Origin: Halothiobacillaceae bacterium
GTDB taxonomy: Bacteria; Pseudomonadota; Gammaproteobacteria; Halothiobacillales; Halothiobacillaceae
Direction of reading: 5' to 3'
Length of the DNA: 38,805 nucleotides
NCBI GenBank assembly: GCA_028696185.1
Contig: JAQVHL010000023.1
Coordinates: 1-38,805, forward strand
Positions 1 to 6,418 of the stretch are shown one piece after another. Within the stretch, counting starts at the first letter, position 1. Each line of letters opens with the position of its first letter. The translations under genes and the position numbers were made by a program. The notes under the pieces were generated by a model. It ran no database searches. It saw only the letters and a list, made by a program, of their open reading frames with translations, and was not told the origin of the DNA.

Positions 1-53
1 TTTCGCCCGCCTTAAGCGGCACGCTTCGAACGACTTGAATCGCGTGCGGGCGA

Positions 54-358
54 GTACCTTTCTTTGCTTGCCCAAAGAAAGGTACCAAAGAAAGGGCACC
101 CCCACGGAGGCGCCCTTCGGGCAAGCCATGGCCGGGGCCGCTCCGACCGGGCCGTCCCGAATTCGAGCGCCGTACCCGCCAGGGCTTGGGGCATGGATGC
201 CCCAAGGGTGCGAGAACAGGATGCACAACATCCTGTTGTGACGGGACTGAAAGGGCCCTCCATGGCCCTTTCACCCGGTCTCCACAACCCCGTCCATGGC
301 GCCTCCAGGGGGGGCTGAGAATCCTTCGTCCGGCGCTGAATTGTCCGCAAAACCTTCG
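54..358. repeat. Array of hairpins; repeat copy 1
   Basis: This gene-free stretch downstream of the UPF0149 gene holds four consecutive perfect stem-loops. They are 54-85 (13-bp stem GTACCTTTCTTTG, loop 67-72), 185-206 (10-bp stem CTTGGGGCAT, 2-nt loop), 215-237 (9-bp stem AACAGGATG, 5-nt loop) and 248-273 (10-bp stem TGAAAGGGCC, 6-nt loop). A smaller GCCC/GGGC hairpin lies at 112-122. On the minus strand, 358 down to about 250 resembles 13541-13640 closely, including the loop ATGGAG, so this is a partial copy of the element there. Similar TTTCTTTGCTTGCC-type palindromes are, from memory, common between genes in proteobacteria. Any ORF here is a by-product of the repeat. Function is unknown; an RNA 3'-end structure or a mobile palindromic repeat are the two options. 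Confidence 0.8.
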
Positions 359-372
359 ATTGTTACCCACCC

Positions 373-1029
373 TTAGCGCTTGCCACGCCCGCTGCGCGCG
401 CGCGTGCGCTGGCGGACCGGCGTGTGGTGGGCGGCCAGGCGCTTGGCGCGGGCGAACTGGTACAGCGCCTGGATCATCTCCGGCACCGCATTTCGGGCGA
501 TATCCATCATTTCCGCTTCTTCATCGGCATCCGGCCATTCCTCCCCCTGTTCTTCCACGTCTTCCTTGATCATGCCGTTGAGCAGATAGAACGGCTCGAT
601 GCCGAAGGCGAAGGCTTCCTTCTCCTCTTCCTCTTCGAGGATGTCAATCCACGAGCGCTCGCCGAACAGCAGCCCATCGAGATAGGCACTGGCCCAGTCG
701 GCCCATATTTCCTCGCGCTCCTCGTCGTTTTCAGCCTCATACACCGGCTTGGGGTGCGCGCCGGATTCCAGCTCGGCCAGGGTGTGGTTGTAATAGGCCA
801 TGAGGCGCTGCATCAAGGCTTCGGCTTCTTCCGGGGACGCGAACACGGTTTTCTCGCCCAGCACGAAGGGCAGCCAGTCGGAGGGCTGTGGTAATTCGGG
901 GCTGCTGTGCAGTCCATAGAAAAACGCTTGCAATTCAGCGGCGTTCATTGCGTACTCGGCCAGCTGCGGGCCGGTCAGGGCTTCATGCAGGGCCAGCAGG
1001 TCGTTCTGGGAGAAAGTTTCAACATTCAT
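373..1029 (-). CDS. UPF0149 (YecA/YgfB-type) family protein
   Basis: The product is 218 aa and acidic in the middle with a basic Arg/Lys-rich tail. It shows the UPF0149 pattern: an N-terminal helical part with AAELQAFFYGLHS, then a PSDWLPFVLGE segment near residue 50, then WADWASAYLDGLLFG around residue 110. Acidic runs (DILEEEEEKEAF, DADEEAE) follow. The family has no established enzymatic activity; E. coli YgfB has been linked to regulation, but I infer nothing more here. I chose the ATG at 1029, not the upstream codon at 1068, because AAGGA lies 10 bases before it and the conserved region follows directly. A 74-bp gap separates it from the SDR gene upstream, so it may be the last gene of the proQ operon. 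Confidence 0.75.
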   Translation of the reverse strand: MNVETFSQNDLLALHEALTGPQLAEYAMNAAELQAFFYGLHSSPELPQPSDWLPFVLGEKTVFASPEEAEALMQRLMAYYNHTLAELESGAHPKPVYEAENDEEREEIWADWASAYLDGLLFGERSWIDILEEEEEKEAFAFGIEPFYLLNGMIKEDVEEQGEEWPDADEEAEMMDIARNAVPEMIQALYQFARAKRLAAHHTPVRQRTRARSGRGKR

Positions 1030-1103
1030 GGCGGGTATTTCCTTGGCCGGAGATTTGCATTTGAACATGGGTGGATGGGGCTGTGAAGCCAGGCGCAGGG
1101 GCT

Positions 1104-2009
1104 TTAGTCGAAACAGCCCGGCAGACCCTGGTCGAGCGTGGGATAACGGGGTGTCCAGCCCAGTTGCGCCTTGATGCGCGCATTGGACAGGCGGCGCGAT
1201 TCGTCGAGGAATTCGCGCTGCATCGCACCGGACTGTTCGCGCAGCTCGGCCAGCGGGCGACAGGGCGGGCGCGGCAGGCCGGCGTAATCGGCAATCCGGT
1301 AGAGAAAATCGGTGGTGGAGCTCGGTTCATCGTCTACCACGGGGTAAATGGCGATGCCCGATGCGGGCGGGGTGCGGGCGGCAAGCAGGCAGGCCCAGGC
1401 CAGATCGTCGGCATGCACGCGATTGCTCCAGGGCGCCTCGTTGGGGCAGACCACGGGCAGGCCGTCGCGCAGGCGCTGCAAAGGCAGCCGGCCGGGGCCG
1501 TAGATGCCGGGGACGCGCAGGATCGTCAGGGGAATTTGATGGGCCTGAGCGTAGGCAGTCCATTGTCGTTCAGCGGATAGGCGTCGCCGGGCGCGGTCAT
1601 TGCCCGGTGCTGGCAGTCGCGATTCATCCACCCAGGCGCCACCGCAATCGCCATATACACCGCTGGTGGACAGGTAGACAAGTCCACGGGGCCGCGATGC
1701 ACCAAGGAGCGCGATCAGGCGCGTCACGCGGGTGTCATCCGTTCCGTGAGCAGCAGGCGGAGCGGTGTAGATGAGCACAGAGCGGGAGCAGGCCGCGCGG
1801 GCGTCGCCGTTCAGTTGTGCGTCCATGCGGTCCAGATCCAGCGGCCAGGCGTGTGCCGGCGCGGCCGGGCAATGGCGCGAGAGGCTGTAAACCGGGCCTC
1901 CGGGCGTCTCGCTCAGGGCCTGTTCGGCAATCCGTGCCGCGATGTCGCCGTAACCGACGAGCAGCAGAGAGGAGGGCGCGTGCAGGAGGTGTGCCCGGCG
2001 CCGCTTCAA
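1104..2009 (-). CDS. NAD(P)-binding SDR-type epimerase-like protein (YeeZ-like)
   Basis: The 301-aa product is an atypical extended short-chain dehydrogenase/reductase. The N-terminal nucleotide-binding turn reads LLLVGYGDIAARIA (residues 15-28), and YLSTSGVYGDCGGAWVDE around residue 112 matches the YeeZ-type signature. ILRVPGIYGPGR and VHADDLAWA follow, as in sugar-nucleotide epimerases. The classical YxxxK catalytic pair is not evident: the Tyr of SGVYGDC has no Lys four residues on, so the reaction may differ from that of ordinary epimerases. The start is a TTG at 2009 that overlaps the proQ stop (TTGA), with AAGGG just upstream, which implies translational coupling to proQ. The substrate cannot be predicted. 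Confidence 0.75.
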   Translation of the reverse strand: MKRRRAHLLHAPSSLLLVGYGDIAARIAEQALSETPGGPVYSLSRHCPAAPAHAWPLDLDRMDAQLNGDARAACSRSVLIYTAPPAAHGTDDTRVTRLIALLGASRPRGLVYLSTSGVYGDCGGAWVDESRLPAPGNDRARRRLSAERQWTAYAQAHQIPLTILRVPGIYGPGRLPLQRLRDGLPVVCPNEAPWSNRVHADDLAWACLLAARTPPASGIAIYPVVDDEPSSTTDFLYRIADYAGLPRPPCRPLAELREQSGAMQREFLDESRRLSNARIKAQLGWTPRYPTLDQGLPGCFD

Positions 2010-2797
2010 CGGCCCTTGAGTGCGGCGAAGCGTTCGGCCAGCGCGGCCAGCTGTTCGGCGGTCGCCTGTTCGGCCGGTTTATCCTCGCGCGGCGCTGTGT
2101 GTTGGGCCGGGGACCGGGGGGCTTCGCCGGCCGCTTTTGGACGGGCGTGCGGCGCACGGCGCGGACCGCGGCCTTCGCCATCGCGTCGCGGTTTGCGGCG
2201 CACTTCGCCGCCGCTTGGAGCGGCTGCGGCGGTGCCATCGCTCTTGCCTTCTCGACGGGGCTTGCGCGGACGGCGGGTTTCACCTTCGCCTTCGGTCGCT
2301 TCTCGGCGGCGCGGTGCGCGTTCGGGCTTGGGAATCAGGTCGATCTGCGCCTGGGCATGGGTCTTCATCTCCTCGGTGATCTCACCTGCGGCCTCGCCGT
2401 TGAGGTCGATCCGGTGCGTGCTGCCCAGCACGGCGCGATGGTAGGCGAGCCCGCCTGTGTAATAGCGCAGCGCACGACGGATGGCCTGGGAGTTCAAGCC
2501 TTCCAGCAGCGGCGAACGCGCGGAAAGGAGGGCCTGCAGGGTGCCAATCGCGAGGGGCTGAACCTTGCGTCCTTCGGTGAAAAAGGCCAGTGGGTAGGCT
2601 TCGGCCAGGCGGGCAATGACCTCGCGCGGATGCGGGCCCTTGTCGCGGGGCTTGCCGGTTTCGTTCGCACTGGCTTCACTCGCGCTGGCCTCGCCCGGCG
2701 CGATTGCGCCTTCGTCGGCCACCCCCTCGGCCTGTGGAGCGGCTGTCGGCTCCAGGATTTCGGGTGTCGGGAGGGGGGAAGTTTCAGGTGCCTGCAT
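2006..2797 (-). CDS. proQ: ProQ/FinO-family RNA chaperone
   Basis: The 263-aa product carries a ProQ/FinO domain at about residues 55-152: PREVIARLAEAYPLAF, then PLAIGTLQAL, then SQAIRRALRYYTGGLAYHRAVL. The family binds structured RNA, mostly sRNAs and mRNA 3' ends, and guides post-transcriptional control. Before the domain is an Ala/Glu/Pro-rich low-complexity stretch of about 50 residues. After it is a long Arg/Lys/Pro-rich disordered tail (155-263) instead of the Tudor-like C-terminal domain of E. coli ProQ, so binding specificity may differ. It is the first gene of a unit with the SDR gene, which starts inside its stop codon. A promoter with an extended -10 is visible about 90 bp upstream. 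Confidence 0.9.
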   Translation of the reverse strand: MQAPETSPLPTPEILEPTAAPQAEGVADEGAIAPGEASASEASANETGKPRDKGPHPREVIARLAEAYPLAFFTEGRKVQPLAIGTLQALLSARSPLLEGLNSQAIRRALRYYTGGLAYHRAVLGSTHRIDLNGEAAGEITEEMKTHAQAQIDLIPKPERAPRRREATEGEGETRRPRKPRREGKSDGTAAAAPSGGEVRRKPRRDGEGRGPRRAPHARPKAAGEAPRSPAQHTAPREDKPAEQATAEQLAALAERFAALKGR

Positions 2798-2858
2798 GTC
2801 GTTTCACTCGTCGGACGTGCGCCCAGGGGCGTGGATGTTCGCGTCGTCGGCTTTGGGG

Positions 2859-2901
2859 GCCGTCGAAATATCCGACGGCGGTTCTGTCGGGCATTCTAGC
2901 A
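2859..2901 (-). promoter_or_regulatory. proQ promoter (extended -10) and leader hairpin
   Basis: On the minus strand TG-C-TAGAAT lies at 2901-2893, an extended -10 element. The best -35 candidate (TTCGCC, spacer 18) is weak, which fits extended -10 promoters. Transcription would start near 2886, giving a leader of about 90 nt. The leader contains a 7-bp perfect GC hairpin, GCCGTCG/CGACGGC, at 2859-2879. A second hairpin (CGATCC/GGATCG, 2971-2987) lies further upstream between the genes. Base matches are seen directly; promoter activity is inferred. Confidence 0.45.
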
Positions 2902-3053
2902 GCCTGTCGGATTTGAGGCGAACTGGCTGCAATCGCGGTGTGCCGGTGCTTGTTTCGTGTGTTTTTTGGGCGATCCTTCGCGGATCGTGCGGGAAATGTC
3001 TTGAAAATTCGCCCTTGTGTCGGTCGGCTCAAAGAGCGCAGGGCCAGGGGCTT

Positions 3054-3461
3054 TCAGCGGGCGATGTCGTCAATCACGTCGAGGATGAGCCCCTTGTGCG
3101 GGCTCGCGATCACCACGTCGCTGCCGACCCGGTAGTAGCCATAACCCTGCGGCAGGGCTTTGAGTTCGCGCAGCAAGGCCGGGGGCAGGGGGCTCCAGGG
3201 CGCGGCGGGTGGCCAGCGGTCGCCGCGTGCCAGGCGTTGGGCGTGACCGGGGGGAACGCGGCTATGGCGCTCAAGGCCAGGGGGACGGTGGCGGCGGTAC
3301 CAGTCACGGATAAACATCGCCTCGCGCTCACTGAAGTGCAGCATGAGGGTGGGGGGCATGCTTGGCTGCTGGGGCGGCGGTGGGGCGGTATGAGAAAGGC
3401 TGGGGGTCACCGCCAGCAGCAAAGTCGCCAGAGCCAGGGGAGAGGAAAAACGCATGTTCAT
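3054..3461 (-). CDS. Small periplasmic CigR/RcnB-like protein
   Basis: The 135-aa product begins with a signal peptide (MNMRFSSPLALATLLLAVTPSLSHTA, cleavage near residue 25). The body has PPGHAQRLARGDRWPP followed by LPPALLRELKALPQGYGYYRVGSDVVIA and ends LILDVIDDIAR. This order (PPG...LARG..LPP, then GY-x-RVG-x-DVV, then a terminal DVI) is typical of the small envelope proteins annotated as RcnB or CigR-like. RcnB affects nickel/cobalt homeostasis and CigR is a Salmonella anti-virulence regulator; neither role can be transferred here. Its ATG overlaps the ampG stop (ATGA, 3458-3461), so it is the last gene of the glyQS-ampG operon. Confidence 0.6.
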   Translation of the reverse strand: MNMRFSSPLALATLLLAVTPSLSHTAPPPPQQPSMPPTLMLHFSEREAMFIRDWYRRHRPPGLERHSRVPPGHAQRLARGDRWPPAAPWSPLPPALLRELKALPQGYGYYRVGSDVVIASPHKGLILDVIDDIAR

Positions 3462-4729
3462 TCCCTCGTGGCGGGTGCAGCGGACGCCTCGTCGCGTTCG
3501 CGGTCGGCGTATTCAACGGCCGGTTTCAGGCGCAAGAGCAGCCACAGCCCCGGCAGGGCGGCGATGAAGGTCAGGAAGAAGAACACAGGCCAGTCCAGCG
3601 CCTCCACGGTGAAGCCTGCGAGCGGCCCGAGATAGACGCGCCCGAGCGAGGCCAGCGCGGAGAGCAGGGCGAATTGTGTCGCCGAGTAGCGTGCGTTGCA
3701 CAGGCCCATCACGAGTGCGACGAAGGCCGCCGTGCCCATGCCCCCGGCGAGGTTTTCCATGGCGATGGTGACCACCATCAGCGCGTAACCGGGCGCCAGG
3801 GCCAGGAACATATACCCCAGGTTGGTTATGGCCTGCAGGACGCCGAACAGCAGCAGCCCCCGGTACAGCCCCAGGCGTGCAAGCCACAGGCCGCCGACCA
3901 GTGCGCCCAGGAGGGTGGCGGCCAGACCAAAGCCCTTGTTGATGACGCCGACTTCGGTGGGCGAGAACCCGGCGCCCCGGATCAGGAAGGCCGTGGTCAG
4001 GGTGCCGGCAAAAGCGTCACCGAACTTGTAAAGCACGATGAGCAGCAGCAGCGCCCAGGCTTCCGGGCGGGAGAAAAACTCGCCCAACGGGCCGACCACG
4101 GCCTCGCTCAGCGTGCGTGGCGGAGCGGGCGGCGCTTCGGGGTTCGGCGCGAAGAGGGTGGCCAGCAAGCCTACCGCCATCAGGCCGGCCATCAGGAAAT
4201 AGGTGTTCGCCCAGCCGATGTGGTCGCCCAGTATCAGCGCCAGGGCGCCGGAGACCAGCATGGCCAGACGGTAGCCGCCCACGGACAGGGCCGCGCCCAG
4301 GCCGCGTTCGGCGGGTTTGAGGGCGTCGGTGCGCCAGGCGTCGAAGGCGATGTCCTGCGAGGCGGAAAGAAAGGCCACCATCAGCGCCAGGGTGGCCATG
4401 CGCCAGGACTCGCCCACCGGGTCGGTCATGGCCATCAGCGCAATGGCCAGCATGAGCAGCAACTGGGTAATCAGCATCCAGCCCCGGCGCCGTCCGAGCA
4501 GCGGTGGCACAAAGCGATCCAGCACCGGCGCCCACAGGAACTTGAGGGTGTAGGGGAGCCCGGCCAGGGCGAACAGCCCGATGGTGGTGATGTCCACGCC
4601 CTCGACGGTAAGCCAAGCCTGCAGCGTACCCGAGCTCAGAAGAAGGGGCAGCCCGGAGGAAAACCCCAGAAAAAGCATCACCCCCTGCCGACGATTGAGC
4701 ACGGCCGCGAGCACACCGGAGGCGCGCAT
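3458..4729 (-). CDS. ampG: AmpG-type muropeptide permease (MFS)
   Basis: The 423-aa product is an inner-membrane major facilitator transporter with about 12 hydrophobic segments. AmpG hallmarks are GFSSGLPLLLSSGTLQAWL (residues 22-40), LKFLWAPVLDRF with RRRGWM in the loop after helix 2, and SASQDIAFDAWRTDAL, which matches the conserved helix 4-5 loop. AmpG imports N-acetylglucosaminyl-1,6-anhydro-N-acetylmuramyl peptides for cell-wall recycling and thereby influences AmpC induction. E. coli AmpG is longer (491 aa, with two extra helices); this shorter form is common in other proteobacteria. The gene starts 4 bp after the upstream kinase gene and overlaps the CigR-like gene downstream. Confidence 0.88.
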   Translation of the reverse strand: MRASGVLAAVLNRRQGVMLFLGFSSGLPLLLSSGTLQAWLTVEGVDITTIGLFALAGLPYTLKFLWAPVLDRFVPPLLGRRRGWMLITQLLLMLAIALMAMTDPVGESWRMATLALMVAFLSASQDIAFDAWRTDALKPAERGLGAALSVGGYRLAMLVSGALALILGDHIGWANTYFLMAGLMAVGLLATLFAPNPEAPPAPPRTLSEAVVGPLGEFFSRPEAWALLLLIVLYKFGDAFAGTLTTAFLIRGAGFSPTEVGVINKGFGLAATLLGALVGGLWLARLGLYRGLLLFGVLQAITNLGYMFLALAPGYALMVVTIAMENLAGGMGTAAFVALVMGLCNARYSATQFALLSALASLGRVYLGPLAGFTVEALDWPVFFFLTFIAALPGLWLLLRLKPAVEYADRERDEASAAPATRE

Positions 4730-4733
4730 GAGC

Positions 4734-5633
4734 TCAGCGCTCCGGCGGGGGCAGGCCCGCCTCGGTCAGCAGGGTTTCCATCATGCGCATGGCCTGATTG
4801 GCGTAGGCGCCGCCGAACAGATTGTAGTGATTGAGAATGTGGTAGAGGTTGTAGAGTCTCTGCCGCCGCTCATGGCCGGGTGGCAGCGGGGCGGTGGCGA
4901 GATAGGCCTGGTAGAAGCGCGGGGCGAAGCCGCCGAACAGCGCGGTCATGGCCAGATCCGTCTCGCGGTCGCCGTGGTACACCGCTGGGTCGAAGATCAC
5001 CGGTTCTCCCGCGCGGGTGTAGCCGCAGTTGCCGGCCCACAAATCCCCGTGCAGTAGGGAGGGCCGGGGTGTGTGACCGGCCAGCAGTACGGATACGGCG
5101 TCGAGCAGGTGCTCGCCCAGCGCGCGCAGGCGGGCCGGGGCCTCATTGTGCGCGGCCAGCGTCAGTTGCGGGCGCAGGCGCTCCTCGCGCCAGAAACCGG
5201 CCCAATCGGCATGCGAGGCATTGGACTGCGCGGTGCGGCCGATGAAGTTGTCACCGCAGGCGCCGAAGGCGGGGCCTTCCACCGCGTGCAGGGCCGCAAG
5301 GCCCTCGCCCAGCCGGTCCGGGTTGTCCGGGCCGCCTTCCATGTCCAGGTATTCGAGCACGAGAAACGCCTGTCCGCCCGCCAGACCGCGGCAGACCGGC
5401 GCGGGCACGCGCAGGGCGCCCGCTGCCGCGAGCCGGATGAGTCCTTCGGCTTCGGCCTCGAACATCGGCAGGCGGGCGGCGGTGTTGAGCTTGACGAAAA
5501 ACGCCTCGCGCCCGTCGTCGATGCGCCAGGTTTCGTTGATGCAGCCCCCGCCGCGTGGGCTGGCCTCATGCACCCGGAACGGGCCGCCGGTCGCGGCGCG
5601 TATCGCATCCTCGATGGCCGCCCAGCGGTTCAC
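4734..5633 (-). CDS. Fructosamine kinase family protein
   Basis: The 299-aa product has the aminoglycoside/ketosamine kinase fold. FFVKLN (Lys48) is the ATP-anchoring lysine, LVLEYLDM forms the hinge, HGDLWAGN (195-202) carries the catalytic Asp and metal-binding Asn, and IFDPAVYHGDRETDLAM (214-229) is the DFG-like segment typical of the FN3K/YniA group. The family phosphorylates sugar adducts on proteins or small ketosamines and is thought to serve deglycation; the substrate here is unknown. The start is GTG at 5633 in a four-base overlap (GTGA) with the plsC stop, so the gene is coupled to plsC within the glyQS operon. Confidence 0.85.
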   Translation of the reverse strand: MNRWAAIEDAIRAATGGPFRVHEASPRGGGCINETWRIDDGREAFFVKLNTAARLPMFEAEAEGLIRLAAAGALRVPAPVCRGLAGGQAFLVLEYLDMEGGPDNPDRLGEGLAALHAVEGPAFGACGDNFIGRTAQSNASHADWAGFWREERLRPQLTLAAHNEAPARLRALGEHLLDAVSVLLAGHTPRPSLLHGDLWAGNCGYTRAGEPVIFDPAVYHGDRETDLAMTALFGGFAPRFYQAYLATAPLPPGHERRQRLYNLYHILNHYNLFGGAYANQAMRMMETLLTEAGLPPPER

Positions 5634-6418
5634 CGCGTCGCGTCCCCGCGCACGGCTGTATCGGCCGTTTCGGCCATCTGGGCCATGCGCGCCTCGATCC
5701 AGGCTTCGACTTCGGCGTTCAGCGTGTCCGGGGTCTTGCCTTCAACTGGAATCGGCGCGCCGATGATGACACGCACGGTGCCCGGATGCTTGATGAAGCT
5801 ACGCCGTGGCCAGACTTCGCCGGCATTGTGCGCGACCGGTATGACCGGTGTGCCGGTGGCGATGGCAAGCGACGCGCCGCCGGCCTTGTAGCGGCCCTGA
5901 GTGCCGGCGGCGGTGCGGGTGCCTTCGGGGAAGATGATGACGAAACGCCCTTCGCGAAGGGCGGTTTCGCCCTGTTCGCGCAGCTGTTCCAGCGCGCGGC
6001 GTTTGGCATTGCGGTCGATGGCGATCGGCTTGATGAGCGCCAGCCCCCAGCCGAATACCGGTATCCACAGCAGTTCGCGCTTGAGCACGAAGACCGCGAG
6101 GGGGAACAGGCCGGGCAGGAACAGGGTTTCCCAGGTGGACTGGTGTTTGGCCAGCACCACGCCGCCGTTTTGCGGGATGTGTTCGCGCCCTTCGACGGTA
6201 TGACGCACGCCGCAGGTGACGCCCAGCCACCAGACGACGAAACGCGGCCATCGGTAGAGCAGGGGGTAACGGGATTTGAGCGGTAGCAGCGCGGAGAACA
6301 GGATCACCGGGATGAAGGCGACCAGCGCGGTGAGAAAGCCCGTGGAGAAGGCCAGCGAGCGCAGGAAGGCGAGTACGCCGGGGGCGCGCTCGCGTCGGGT
6401 GGCGGCGGTGTCGCTCAT
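5630..6418 (-). CDS. plsC: 1-acyl-sn-glycerol-3-phosphate acyltransferase
   Basis: The 262-aa membrane-bound protein transfers an acyl chain to lysophosphatidic acid to give phosphatidic acid. An N-terminal membrane region spans about residues 20-48. The catalytic box reads KHQSTWE, His92 with Glu97 rather than the usual Asp of HX4D. The substrate-binding block is FPEGTR (163-168), and PVIPVAHNAG forms block IV. HX4E occurs in a subgroup of PlsC-like proteins, so activity is still expected. In many relatives a gmhB phosphatase gene sits between glyS and plsC; here plsC overlaps the glyS stop directly (ATGA, 6415-6418). Confidence 0.88.
   Translation of the reverse strand: MSDTAATRRERAPGVLAFLRSLAFSTGFLTALVAFIPVILFSALLPLKSRYPLLYRWPRFVVWWLGVTCGVRHTVEGREHIPQNGGVVLAKHQSTWETLFLPGLFPLAVFVLKRELLWIPVFGWGLALIKPIAIDRNAKRRALEQLREQGETALREGRFVIIFPEGTRTAAGTQGRYKAGGASLAIATGTPVIPVAHNAGEVWPRRSFIKHPGTVRVIIGAPIPVEGKTPDTLNAEVEAWIEARMAQMAETADTAVRGDATR

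Noticed and set aside
12-350. Open frame on the minus strand encoding a 112-aa protein, and the related plus-strand frame at 13453-13821
   Set aside because: Both run through the repeat copies and share a peptide (WRPGERAMEGPF) only because the DNA repeats. They lack a plausible start context and any known family.
5905-5950. Loss of function in PlsC because of HX4E instead of HX4D
   Set aside because: A Glu in this position is found in a PlsC subgroup, and the FPEGTR block is intact, so the enzyme is probably active.
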